64,000 nt of DNA from Liolophura sinensis. Taxonomy: Eukaryota; Mollusca; Polyplacophora; Chitonida; Chitonidae. Each line of letters opens with the position of its first letter. Position 1 is the first letter of the stretch. The stretch covers positions 25,121,953-25,185,952 of the forward strand of contig NC_088307.1 of assembly GCF_032854445.1 (NCBI RefSeq), read 5' to 3'. The notes under the pieces were generated by a model. That model did not search any database. It had not been told where the DNA came from and worked only from the letters and a program-made list of their open reading frames with translations. Shown in pieces: positions 41,532 through 53,700 of this stretch. The position numbers were made by a program, and so were the translations under genes.

Positions 41532-41968
41532 GGCGATGCAAGAAGCTGGGCAAAAACTTAGATATATATATATATATCTGAATTCGGCGCCGGTCGTTGG
41601 AAATACAGCAACAACAAGCGGCTTTATGGCCCAGTTTTCAAATTTCACAGCGCCCTCTGGAAGAAACGTGTTTTAGTTTTGCTCTTCCTAAGGGAGATAA
41701 TCTGGTATTTTGAAGGGTTTTTTTCTTCCGTTTTTTTTTGTTTTGTTTTGCCCCACTTAACAGTTTTTAGGTTTTTCTTTGCCCATTAATGAGATTTATT
41801 TCCATCTGATACTTTAATCTTGGGCACGTAATAACACAATGTTGTAACTGTTTAAATTTTTTGAGTAAAAAAAACAATTGTTGTTTCACTGCTACCACAT
41901 AGTTGTATTTGCAACTTTGTATCAGTAAAGAACATTGTAAGATCCATAAACGACGTACGTGATCCGAA
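41532..41968. promoter_or_regulatory. Putative bidirectional promoter (437 bp)
   Basis: This lies between the divergent ATGs of the membrane-protein gene (minus, 41531) and the signal-peptide mini-exon (plus, 41969). No clear TATA box. A short TA repeat is at 41562-41575. Confidence 0.4.
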
Positions 41969-42044
41969 ATGCATGCAGAAATGAAGAACTTCAAAAATAT
42001 GGGACTTTTGATAATTTTACTATGTCTCGTTTTTGCCGCTAAAG
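41969..42044 (+). CDS. Candidate first exon of a small secreted protein (signal peptide)
   Basis: ATG at 41969 (or the in-frame ATG at 41981) opens a frame whose second Met gives MKNFKNMGLLIILLCLVFAA: basic n-region, leucine/isoleucine core and an F-A-A cleavage site. It is cut by AAAG|gtaagg. A phase-1 intron exactly at the signal/mature boundary is the classic layout of secreted-protein genes. The best continuation I see is the phase-compatible acceptor before 43461 (G-RVTRFISEGKISDRCNHR..., stop near 43550), with AATAAA at 43654. Two shorter continuations begin near 42349 and 42584. No family is recognised. Confidence 0.48.
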
Positions 42045-43460
42045 GTAAGGATTTATTCTTAATACAAAAATCCCTTGTAAGCAAAATTCCTCATTCTACT
42101 TGGGACTAATATAACAGATTTTACCGTATGTCCAAAAACGTGATTGGATAGCCTCCCCCCTCGCATGCCCCCCTCCACTTTTAAAGGGGGGGGGGGGCAC
42201 CATATCTTTTGACCCCCACTACTTTTCAGGTTCCGGAAATTATGTATACTTGTAACAAAAACTTTAATGACAATATGTTAAACGTTTAAACTAGACAACT
42301 AGAAACAACAAACCATTAACTACGATTGCGTACTGGATATTTTGCAGCTCTAAAGACACAGTGGTGGTGGTGTGTTATTTCGTAATCGTTTTAATAACTT
42401 TAGCCTGCTTAACAATGTTTGGGCGGTCGTTAGTTTAAAAGAAAAGAAAATATCAGCATGAAGCATGAATATCTGACAAAACTCCACGCAAAACTGTTGA
42501 AGAAAATGTTCGGATTTATTTAAGGATTGTTTTTAACCGAGTAAAATGCATTTGAATTATTGGTTTATATGGTTACTCATAGGAGTAAATGGCGTCAGAA
42601 TCATCTTTCTCTCCTGAAAGTAATTTGCAATGAGGATCGGTCTAACAACGCATTTATAACTGCTGCTATATGTAGTTTTGAATAAATATATTTACAAGAC
42701 AGAAAAGTGCTGTGCTGGCAGCTGTTGTGTCTAATGTATACAACTATACGCCTACATAGAATGCAATTTTTCTCATGCGTTTTGTTTGGTTCAAAATAAT
42801 CTCTTTGAATAAATCAAACCACCTGTACATTTTTCATGGACTTTAACATGTAGTTCATTTTATTGTTTTCCTTTCTTTTCATGCGAGTTACTTAACGTAG
42901 ACGGTTTTTGAGGTACGAATGTTCATGCCACATGTACTGAAATAATGGCCTTTTTTTTAAATAACAATTTTCCTGCGACGTCAGTTTTGTATTTTCTGCA
43001 TTCATGCAACCATGGCAGCAATTGTGGTAAGGATGTGAATTTTGATTTTTTCTGAAAGATTTTGCTTTTCCAGATCACATGATATAGTGTCACGAAGTTA
43101 TATATAGGCCCTACCTGTTTTTCCAAACTGAAAATGTGCCAAAATTACATAGGTTTATGTGGGTTTGCTTCTTTTAACTTTCAGTACACATATAGAAATA
43201 GCATATATTAATATATACAATTCTCCCAGGTAAGGGCAAATCATCTACAGTGCAATTTGACAAAAAAGTGGACTAATTTGTCTCCAAACACAATCTTTTT
43301 TTCTAATTTAGTGACTGCGTTTTAATGAGATGACGTTGCAGTTCTATTCAGCTCAAAAAAACAGAATAATTAATATATTTGTACAGTATAGGCACTTATC
43401 AGTGTTGAGTTATTTATTTCATTAAGGTTTATCTTCATTCCAAGATCATTTCATTTAGGA

Positions 43461-43550
43461 CGAGTTACAAGATTCATCAGTGAAGGAAAGATAAGTGACC
43501 GTTGTAACCACCGACTCTGGCGTGTTACTGACAATTCCTCAAATTTCTGA
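43461..43550 (+). CDS. Possible second exon of the small secreted protein
   Basis: Acceptor tcatttag is followed by about 30 open codons in the phase required by 42044, then a TGA. The predicted mature peptide is basic with a single cysteine. Thirty open codons can occur by chance, so this is weak. Confidence 0.25.
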   Translation, partial: RVTRFISEGKISDRCNHRLWRVTDNSSNF

Positions 43551-44204
43551 GCTAAAGGCCTGATCAAAAAGTGTATGTATACATGTGAATGACATTGATT
43601 TCAACTGAAAGCAGGCCATCGCGAATAGGCCGGCGAGTTTACCACCAAGGCCCAATAAAAACATGGATGTTTCTTTCCACCAACTCTCCTCCATGCGAGT
43701 TAAATGCTTGTATTAGTCAGTCTACACCAACCTTTCTCCGACATGCATGAATTTAATGTCGAGTTCCGTATAAATTATTACAATATTCTTTGTTAACCCG
43801 TGGTTCTCCAGGCAAAAACGTCAACAATTGAGCTAAACGTCTATTTAATTTTTTTTTCAGGCAGGCTTAAATAGTCGATAACACCTCAATTGGCATGTCT
43901 AATATACGGCAAATCGTCTCTATCGATATAGCTCCTTCAGAACTTCCGTGGCCCTGACGGCCCCTGGACCCTCATCTTTGCTGGGACTCTTGGCCCACAC
44001 ACTTTGAAATTGCTTCCTACACCCCTGCACATGGGAATACGTACCTGGAATTGATAGTTCAAACGACTATAACTCAGGACAGACAAATTATTTGGTGCCC
44101 AGCAGTAGTATACTAAGGCCAGCAAGGGAAGTATAGAGGTGTTCAATGTATGCCTATGGATCAAGATAGGACTGTGACATCACACGTAATCACTGCCCTA
44201 CAGA

Positions 44205-44400
44205 GCTAATTCAGCGCATACCAGCGTCTTCTCCGGTCGTACACGTTGAAAAGATCTGTCAGCAGCCTGCTGGTGGTCGTGGGTCCCCCCCCCCCCCCAC
44301 CAGGCTGTGCCCGGTTTCCTCCCCACCATAATGCAGGCCACCATCGTATGAGTGAAATATTCTTGAGTACAGCGTAAAACACCAATCAAATAAATAAATA
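44205..44400 (+). mobile_element. SINE family A, 5'-truncated, with poly-C interruption
   Basis: ccggtcgtacacgttgaaaa through gtaaaacaccaatcaaataa ataaata. A C16 run at 44286 replaces part of the usual ggtttcctt block. Confidence 0.75.
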
Positions 44401-44589
44401 TGGTAACATATATTAGTTGATCCTAGCTGAGACTATAAAGTAACAGATATCACTGTTATATTAGTCCCAGGTCCCAGGCTACACCTGCTGGACTGTATTT
44501 ATTAACCTCTCCTTCGATGACACACAAGATAAGGGGGGAAAAAGGAACATGTTCCTAACGTTTGGTATAGCTACTGCCACTTGGGTACA

Positions 44590-44658
44590 TTTGAATACTC
44601 TGTGGTCATATAAAAAAAATCTCTCGTTGAAAACCTCTGCGCGGAGAACTGGCGGGAG
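44590..44658 (+). promoter_or_regulatory. E2F-like and CHR-like promoter elements
   Basis: ggcgggag in context actggcgggagaaa (44651-44658) resembles an E2F site. tttgaa at 44590 matches the CHR hexamer. Both lie within 155 bp upstream of ATG 44744. The short motifs alone are weak evidence. Confidence 0.35.
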
Positions 44659-44743
44659 AAACGAAGAGAAGTGAAAATGACACACCGTCCTCAGTCGATT
44701 TTCTCCTAAATTGTCCTAGAAATTTGCTGTACTGTTGATTACC

Positions 44744-44761
44744 ATGTCTGTTACGAACGAG
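44744..44761 (+). CDS. Candidate first coding exon (6 codons) of the 185-residue protein
   Basis: ACCATGTCTGTTACG has a good start context and a strong donor GAG|gtaggt in phase 0, fitting the phase-0 acceptor at 46874. Its shortness makes it less certain than the other exons. Confidence 0.5.
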
Positions 44762-47700
44762 GTAGGTTAGAAAAAGGATGAATGTGGAAATCTTTGTTAC
44801 GTGGAGATTTGTGTTTTGTATTTTAGTTAGCTTTTGCCGTCTGTGTTGTTGTTGCATCGTCATGCAGGCAGGCTGTCAGGCAGGTTGTCCGAATTTTTTC
44901 GCATACTGATACGAAAAGATATCTTTGAGCGAAGTTATGGTGCCGTCCGGGGGAATTTTAAACTTGACGGTGGTGTCACCTGATAAAGTGACGTCAAAAC
45001 ATTGAAGAAGCAGCTTTTCACAATGAACATCTGAGAAGCTCATTGACTAACAATGGGGTCACCCTAGTCTTAACAACTGCCCCGCCCAGTAATCGCTAGT
45101 CTGAGATTGCTCTGAGGTTAGGTTTGGCAAAATTTTGTTCCTCCAAGGATTACCTTACACAAACCACCAGAGCCTGATGGAGTTACCGTGGCTGTGTGTC
45201 ACGGCTTTTGAGACAAAAATTGTGTCTCAAATATGCCTCCATGGGCTCAAGTTTGCAGACATTTATGTTCCTTATCTTTTCGCCTGTCGATTTTTTTTTA
45301 CAAGCACAATTGTTGGTTTAGGGCCATCCAAGGCCAAATAATATTTTTCCAAACATAACATCAGAGCTACCTCAGATTAGTAATTGCACACTGAGAACGG
45401 TAGTGTCAGGCCCTGCTTGCTACAAAGTGCTTTGCCACAGGCTTTGGGATTTTGTTTCTTTGGGGGTCAGTGAGCCCTTTCTCAGTAGTGCAGATTTTCT
45501 GATTAGAGGTTGGGGTAGACATTGTGGTAAGACTGATGGCGTGCTGCAGTTCTATTCAGAATGAAGTCACTCCATTTAAACTCATTATGAGTTCCAGTGT
45601 GTATGAGGCATGTGCAGTAAGTAGTCTGCGCGTACAGCTTACAGCTTACAGCTAACCACTGATAAATTGTGAGCAATCAGGAGGAAAATTGTGAGCAATC
45701 AGGAGGAAAATTGTGAGCAATCCGCAGGAAAATTGTTTCATGTGTTGGTTTGAATTATGTTGTGCATACTTCAGATGAAAAGATTGCATGTATATAATAT
45801 ATTATTAGAAAAAAAGGTCGAGTCAGAGTTTTTGTGTTTTCTGACATCACTTTTTGCCTATGACCTCAGTGACCTCTGCATTGTTCAAGATTTCTGTACA
45901 AAAATTACTAGTGGTAGTGATGTGAAGTGAATGTAGATGATGCCTTTTGCTGTAAGTTGTATGATTCATTGTAACAAGTGAGTCCATCCCTGTCTTTTGA
46001 AAAACACGGCAGAGTCAGTCTATACTTTTATTTTGACATAAGCTCTGTGTTGGATAGTGAAGAGCAAAAATAGGTTTCCTTGAAAGACGACCATTCTACC
46101 TAAAGTATAGGGGACCACGCACATTGTGCCACTTCACTCGTCACTGCCAGTGGCTAGTAGAGGGCATGACTAACATTAACATGGGAAAAAGCTCTCAAAA
46201 ACTGGTGCGAATGATCGTTCCATTATGCAGATTCGAAAATGGGCAAACAATTTCCCGTTCGTACAAAATAGCATAGGAAACAAAGAAACCACAAGAAAAA
46301 AAAAGATTGGAATCCAAAAAAAACATGAAATTATTACAGGTAAATCAGTTAACATAGCATAAGTTATAGGGAACCACAAAAACATTTCCCAGGTCAAAAG
46401 TACACGGAACTGAAAAAGTGGTTTCCAACAATTCTGAAATTTCCATGCCTGCATTAGCTGCGTTGTCAATCAATCAGTGGAATACAACGGGTGCTTACTG
46501 TACCGGGAGTGTCCAGTGTAAAATATAACTGAGTCTTGCAAAACCATTCTTGTTGTAACCCATTTGCATAACCCTTGGATTATGCGAAAATGATTCGCTT
46601 AACTAAACTAACCACAAGGTAAATTTTGCCAAATTTTGCCAGCATATTAACTGTCAGAACTTCGAGTCAGTGGTACACATGTGGCTGACAGCTTGCTCTT
46701 AACAGCGATTCTGTACGGCGATGTTACAATTTATCTATCGATGTAACTTCAGCATGTAATAAACTGGTCAGGATTTTTCAGGGGATGGTAACACTGAATT
46801 TTACCATTGAACACTATCTGAATCAATCAAATCAATTCAGCGTGATGGATTAATAGTTGTTTTTCTGTTTTAGACTGTGATTGACGGGACTGCTGAGGAA
46901 AGTAACAGGAGAAAGTCCAGACGTCGCTCCAGCCTGAGTGCCAGGCGTTTCAGCCTTGTTAATCCATTTGTAGGTGTGTGTGCAAATAATCTATTTGTGG
47001 ATCTAGTCCCTGAATATGAGGTGTTTGTGGTGTGATAATGTGTGAAATGTAGATCTATGAGTGCAGATACTCCGTTTGTTAAATCTGTGAATGAAATCCG
47101 TTTGTCAGTCTCCAGTTGTAGATCTGTCATTTTAGGGTCTTTGATGGCAAATAGTCAAGTTGTAGATCTTTCATTTTAAGCCGTTATACGTGGGGTCAAA
47201 CTGTTTGATATTTGAGCTCTTTGGAGTCATGATCTGAGGTGTTTAGCTCTTAAAAACGAGTGAATGACCAAACATTTTGACCACCGAATCTGATCCATCA
47301 CTACCATACACCCCCAATTCAGCGCTGGACTGTCCCATTTGCTGTGACAGTTGTTTTCAAACTATGCTTTGGTACCTGAACTTATTGATTAAGCCCTGGC
47401 CTCGGGATCATGAAGCAATCTTAGACTTAAGTCAAAATTTCAGTATGTTCTTTTTAGTTTAGTTTAGCTGAAATTTGGTGTACAATAACTTCACCAGAGT
47501 TTACGTTGTCATGCAAAATTTTTCACCTTATTGCAAAAAAAAAAAAAAACAACCATTTTAAAGTCATTTGAAATTTTGACTGAAGTCTAAGATCGTTTCG
47601 TGATCCCAGGGCCTGGCTTACTGCAGATATCAAGCCATTGGCCAATGAGGTTTAAATGTGTTTTAAATCCAGGTGCTTTTTTTGGTTGCAAAGGTTTGTC

Positions 47701-50700
47701 AGGTACCTTGCAGTGGTCAGTGGTTTACTCTAGGCTCTTCCTCTTCTTATAAACCCATTCTGACTGACCCATAAATTCTGAGCACGGCCACATTAAAGTC
47801 AGTAAGTGAATTTGACATGCAGTGTTTTAAAGGATCTTGTAGTTTCTGATTACACATTGTTGGTTTATTCAGAGCCCCCTACAGAGCAGTCACAAGTGGA
47901 AGAATCAAGACTTACTCAGGGGAGGTAAGTCTGCCTGCCTTGGATTCAGAATTGAAGATTTCATGAAAAGCAAAAACCATGCCTGAAAGTACCTTTACTT
48001 GATATTTTTTCGTTGAAAATTTTTTTTCACTCATAAAAATTTGAGTTTATGAGTGGTTGATAGGGAGGCGAATTCTGTCACCAAGACACTTATTGAAGGG
48101 TGCTTAGTTTTCAGTAAATTTAATTCTTTGATTATAGGCATGTTTCGGTCGAATTTTTACACTATTTCTATTTTTAGCTCTTCAGTACAAAGCACAGTAG
48201 CAGCTACATGTAATGTCCTATACCTAGGGTATATGTCTTGTGTCTAACATGTTAAAGGAATGCTAAAGTAAATTTGAGGAGTGGTATCTCAAAAAGCACT
48301 GAACCCTGGTTTAGCATTCATGTAAAACATAATAATATGGCCTCAGACCTCAGTTAATTTTCCTTCAGCGACATTGTTGATGCTTGATGTTGTAACTCAG
48401 TCTCAAACATTCCAAATAAGCTTTGGTGCATACCTGATCCACCCTGTGAAAAATCAGCCATAACAATCTTGACATAGTTTTACCATCAGAATGTGGAGCG
48501 TTCTGTGCCAGCAGCTGGGAGAGGTGATGGGGGTCAGGGGGATCCCTCACAGCTGCATCACCACCTGTCTCCTTGTGTCTTCTTGACCAGGATTTCAAAC
48601 TTTTGTCATTAAAACTCACACATGCCTAAAGTGTAGTCATTTTCCATCATTTTGAGACCATGCACGCCCCTTTTCACCAATAATGGACTCCCAGAATTGC
48701 ATTTGTGCCGCCCAACAAACGGAAGTGCTGTTGTAGTTGTAGGATACTGATTCCTATCCCATACGTTGGTAGAGTGTCCGCTTCGGGAGCCGTAGATCCA
48801 GAATCAATCTTGGGTTGAGTCACACCTAAGACTTTAAAAGAGAAAGTTGTAGCTTCCTCGCTTGGCATTCAGCATGAAGGGGATAGTGCAATGACTGGTT
48901 GACCCGTATCAGTATAATGGCTCGGGCGGGGCAACTTTGCTTGCCTTCGGTGAGTTGTCTCAGTGAAGCAGCACTAGATAAAAGAGTGGTGGAAGTCCGT
49001 CCCACAACAAGGAGGCACATTACATGCACTCTAAGGATTCCTTTGTCCTCATATGAGAGAAAACATGTTGAGTACAATGTTAAACCCCAAGCACACACTG
49101 ACTCACACTCCTGTCCTATATGAGATGGATATGAAAAGTTTGTGCTTCACTTACCTCCAGAAGTGAAGGCAATGAACACAGGGAATTCAAAGCTCCATTA
49201 AATGAATGTTTTGGCTGTGCAATTAACATATGTGAGGACTTAGTCTAAGTAGAGTATCTAATATTTTGAATATATTTTCTAGTACTTTTATTTTATTTTG
49301 TTTTCTCTATTGTACTACTAGGTTTTTAATTTAGTTCCTTTTGTGTTGTTTCAACCATTTCATATCCAAAATAGTAATAATTTAATTTTTTATCTCATGA
49401 AAAAATCATAGGGCTTTGTCGGCATGAATATATATATGTGGATTTTTTTTCCCCAAACATTCTTATTATATATTTCTGTTATATATGTATGTGGAAACAA
49501 GAATGACTGTGGATGTCATTTACACACTTTTTTTTGTTATCGTACTAGTCATTGTTCGTCAGCATAAGCAACCAACGTTAAATAAAGATTTTGAGATTTG
49601 AGAATCAATGAAAAGTAACATTTTAATTCAGTTTGGCTATTCAAATTTCAGTGCTATAGAAGGGCTTATTGAAGGTAGGGGGTCAGGAAGATGAGGGTGA
49701 AGACGAGGAGGAAGATTACTGGGCTATGGGAAGGAAATAGACAGGGTGAGTGATGTTGATTGTTTCAAAAGTGTGCCATGGAGATGTTTTTTAAGGGCTT
49801 TTTTATGAGTTTCTGGGACTGGAATTTGGTACATAAGTCTGTGTTATGTATATCTTGGGAAAAAATATTAAACTTATCATCTTTTAGAGCCAAAATGCGA
49901 GTTTCTCACCTATTGAAATCCCTATTTTGATGTGTCGCGTGCCTCTCTAGCATAATTAGAGGGCACTATAGCAGTTTTTCTATAAGCGGAAGGCCATATT
50001 GGCTGCCATCTAGAAATGCCCAAGGGTGAGAGTTTCACACCCACCCCTAGGATGTTAACATAGATCCTGTACAACCAATAATCCACGGAGAAAAAAACTT
50101 TTTTGGAGGCCTTGCGGTTTAGGGTAAAATTCCTAGTTCGGCAGACATAACAAAGCTCACCTGAAGAGACTGAATGGGTCAGCTGAACGGGTCGTGCGAA
50201 GTTGATTACACATTACAGATTTAACTCCCTACTGAATACAGGCGTTGAGTAACACCAATTATTTCTCATGAATGGGCAATTAAATATACAGTTGGTTGCA
50301 ACGGATGGGTTGTATTGAATTGAGTTTTGAGTTTCGGTGTGTTGTAAGCCGAGCTTAGCACATTGTTATATCAATTTGCTCTGATATTGTATACTTATCT
50401 TAACACGAACAGACTTGATGAAAGGCGCTGATTAGGCTACCGAAATTGATTGCCCAAAGGTTGAAGAATGACTGTAGGGGATACTTTACGACCAAATTAG
50501 CCATTTAGTATAATCATTATAAAGATTCTGTGAAAGGAATGTCTTCTCTTTTTCTGAATACTCCTAAGAACTGTTTTGAGTCTTGTTTGGAAGAGACATG
50601 TATGTACGTGTAAATTATTGTTCTACGGACAGAATAAATCTGTTTTTAATGCCTTAGAAGGGTATGAAAGTACATGTATAACCATCATGCTAAATAAGTC

Positions 50701-53700
50701 ATCTAAATTGTGGAAAATTTGGACTATCCCAGCAATTTTTTGTGTTGAAGACCTATTTACATTATCGGAAAGCCTTCGAAAAAAAAAAAGTTTTGAAATC
50801 ATTAAAACGTTAAGATTAGACCAATTAAAGAGATGAATGTTTAGTTTTTAGATTTATTCCATTTTTGGAGTTTTTTGTACTAAAATTGGTGTTGCCTTTA
50901 TGGTAAAATTTGTTAGGCTTGGGGGTTTCTGCATGGTTCTCCTCTTGATTTATTAGAAGCATGATGATAAAGTTGTTGGACAATATTCTGTTCAGTTTGA
51001 TGGGATATTCCAGTGTAATACTGTCCTGTAAAGTGACCTAAAGACTTTGTCTTTGACCAAGTTGCACATTCTGTCTCATTCTCATTGTTCTGTATCATTC
51101 TCATTGTTCTGATTCTCATTGTTCTGAATCTCATTGTTCTGATTCTCATTGTTCTCTCTTATTCTCATTGTTCTCTCTGATTCTCATTGTTCTCTCTGAT
51201 TCTCATTGTTTTGTCTCATTCTCATTGTTCTGTCTCATTCTCATTGTTTTGTCTCATTCCCATTGTTCTCTCTGATTCTCATTGTTCTCTCTGATTCTCA
51301 TTGTTCTGTCTCATTCCCATTGTTCTGTCTCATTCTCATTGTTTTGTCTCATTCCCATTGTCCTGTCTCATTCTCATTGTTTTGTCTGATTCTCATTGTT
51401 CTCTCTGATTCTCATTGTTCTCTCTGATTCTCATTGTTTTCTCTGATTCTCATTGTTCTGATTCTCATTGTTCTCTCTGATTCTCATTGTTCTCTCTGAT
51501 TCTCATTGTTCTCTCTGATTCTCATTGTTCTGTCTCATTCTCATTGTTCTGTCTAATTCTCGTTGTTCTGTCTCATTCTCATTGTTTGGTCTCATTCTCA
51601 TTGTCCTGTCTGATTCCCATTGTTCTGTCTGATTCTCATTGTTTTGTCTCATTCCCATTGTTCTGTCTCATTCTCATTGCTCTGTCTCATTCTCATTGTT
51701 CTGTCTCATTCTCATTGTTCTGTCTCATTCCCATTGTTCTGTCTGATTCTCATTGTTCTGTCTCATTCCCATTGTTCTGTCTGATTCTCATTGTTTTGTC
51801 TGATTCTCATTGTTCTCTCTGATTCTCATTGCTTTGTCTCATTCTCATTGTTCTGTCTAATTCTCGTTGTTCTGTCTCATTCTCATTGTTTGGTCTCATT
51901 CTCATTGTTCTGTCTGATTCCTATTGTTCTGTCTCATTCTCATTGTTCTGTCTCATTCCCATTGTTCTGTCTCATTCTCATTGTTTTGTCTCATTCCCAT
52001 TGTTCTGTCTCATTCTCATTGTTTTGTCTCATTCCCATTGTTCTGTCTGATTCTCATTGTTTTGTCTGATTCTCATTGTTCTGTCTCATTCTCATTGCTC
52101 TGTCTCATTCTCACTGTTCTGTCTCATTCTCATTGTTCTGTCTCATTCTTCTGTCCCATTCTCATTGTTCTGTCTCATTCTCATTGTTCTGTCTCATTCT
52201 CATTGCTCTGTCTCATTCTCATTGTTCTGTCTCATTCTCATTGTTCTGTCTCATTCTCATTGTTCTGATTCTCATTGTTCTCTCTGATTCTCATTGCTCT
52301 GTCTCATTCTCATTGTTCTATTGCTGTTAGATGTTTTGAGGATTGTTTCATGACCAAAAGTAATATTACATATTTATTTGTTTCAAAAAATGGATGTTTT
52401 GTGTGAGAGTTATGTCACACAATATTTACGAAATCGGTTGGATCAATGCATAAATTTTGCATGTTTAATGATTTCCTTGATCCTATTTGGCCTTTTTTTT
52501 CTTCCTTGCAACATTTCTTTAATTTGTAATGTTGTCCGAAGTTCGAAAACCAGCTTGATCCATGCATAACATTTTTAGTGTGAAAAAAATATAAATTAGA
52601 GAAAGGACATATAGAGAATTGTAATTTTCTCATTGCTGGAAAGCTAATTAAGAAATATGCTAACATGTATCGCCTGACATGCGGGTATGTCAAATACCAA
52701 ACTGTGGCTGATAACCAGGACTCAATGGATAGCTCTATGGAGGTTAAGGGGTAGGGACTGGTAGGACTACATGTGGTATGGTCAAGATAGACAAAATATA
52801 GTAATAATTCAATAGTATCCAGAGTTATTGTCTTCCATTTTAACAAAATGAATCAAATCAAATTCGGTCAAACATAAAATTTTGATGTACCCCTCTGAAT
52901 ATTCTGGAATGTGTTTATAAGTACTTGTGTGATATGCAGTACAAGTATCAAAAGGTCGGTAAGGGTCATTAATTGATACTTAGTCTTTGATTGTTGATCA
53001 TCTTGATTTGATCAAATTGCAGATCTTGAGTATACTGAGAAGGTTTTTAAATATGATATTAGGTAATCTGTTGCAAAACACTGAATTATAGGTAACAATA
53101 TCAGAGCTACGCCAGATGGGAGAATGGTTTGACTGGTTGTTAAGTGGTTGCTGAGTGTTTCAATAGGGGAGTTTTAAAGTTCAGACTCTTTCATTGATGA
53201 AGGTAAAGAAAACCCAACTGTATCATATGACTTGTCAAAAATGGTTAGGCAACTATATTTGGTCACAGTCCACTGTGACATGGGTGTCTGAAAAAAGTGT
53301 CATAAGAAAAATTTAGAATAGACGAATTTGGGAAAAAATTGAGAATCTGAACGTAGAGTTCGTAAAGGAAAGAGGTGTCATTTTTGCCTCTGGAAAAGGG
53401 TGAGACAGGGGATCAGTAAATTAATATCAACAAAGGTTGCCTAAAATTTTTGGCAAGTCACATGACACAGTAAGACTTTTCTTACCTTGACGGCAAAAGA
53501 ATTCCATGTACAAAGACTTCCCTATTATCAGGACACACATGAACACACATGATGCGAGTTCAAACCTGGATGTGATCAGGGAATTTGTGGAATACCCCTC
53601 TACAATAATGTTTATAAGGCCATGGCAACAAAAAGTGATCGACAGCAGTCATGTGGCTTTTTGACATTAGAAAATTTGTAGAAGGCCACTTCATATCTTC

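Larger units (their letters stand above)
42045..44743. other. Intergenic/intronic stretch, mostly unassigned
   Basis: Contains a homopolymer G run (42187-42198) facing a C-rich stretch and a family-A SINE at 44205-44400. Apart from the possible small exon, no supported gene. Confidence 0.5.

Noticed and set aside
41532-41648. Upstream in-frame ATG extending the membrane protein by 39 residues
   Set aside because: The extension crosses a TA microsatellite (YIYIYL), while the ATG at 41531 has a better context.
42160-42200. C-run/G-run hairpin or G-quadruplex
   Set aside because: Homopolymer of 12 G is error-prone to sequence and there is no repeated G-tract pattern; not supported as a functional element.
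45664-45735. aattgtgagcaatc repeats resembling the lac operator left half
   Set aside because: Chance similarity in a 22-bp eukaryotic tandem repeat; no vector or bacterial sequence nearby.
49650-49745. Possible acidic exon (EDEGEDEEEDYWAMGRK then stop) between an AG and gtgagt
   Set aside because: No frame from the good acceptor is open, the inner acceptor lacks a pyrimidine tract, and the donor phase does not fit the exon at 53897.
51206-52330. Several 70-114-codon ORFs with periodic SHSHCSVSFSLF-type peptides
   Set aside because: They are read through the 19-bp tandem array, which gives a 19-residue peptide period in every open frame; no splice or start evidence.
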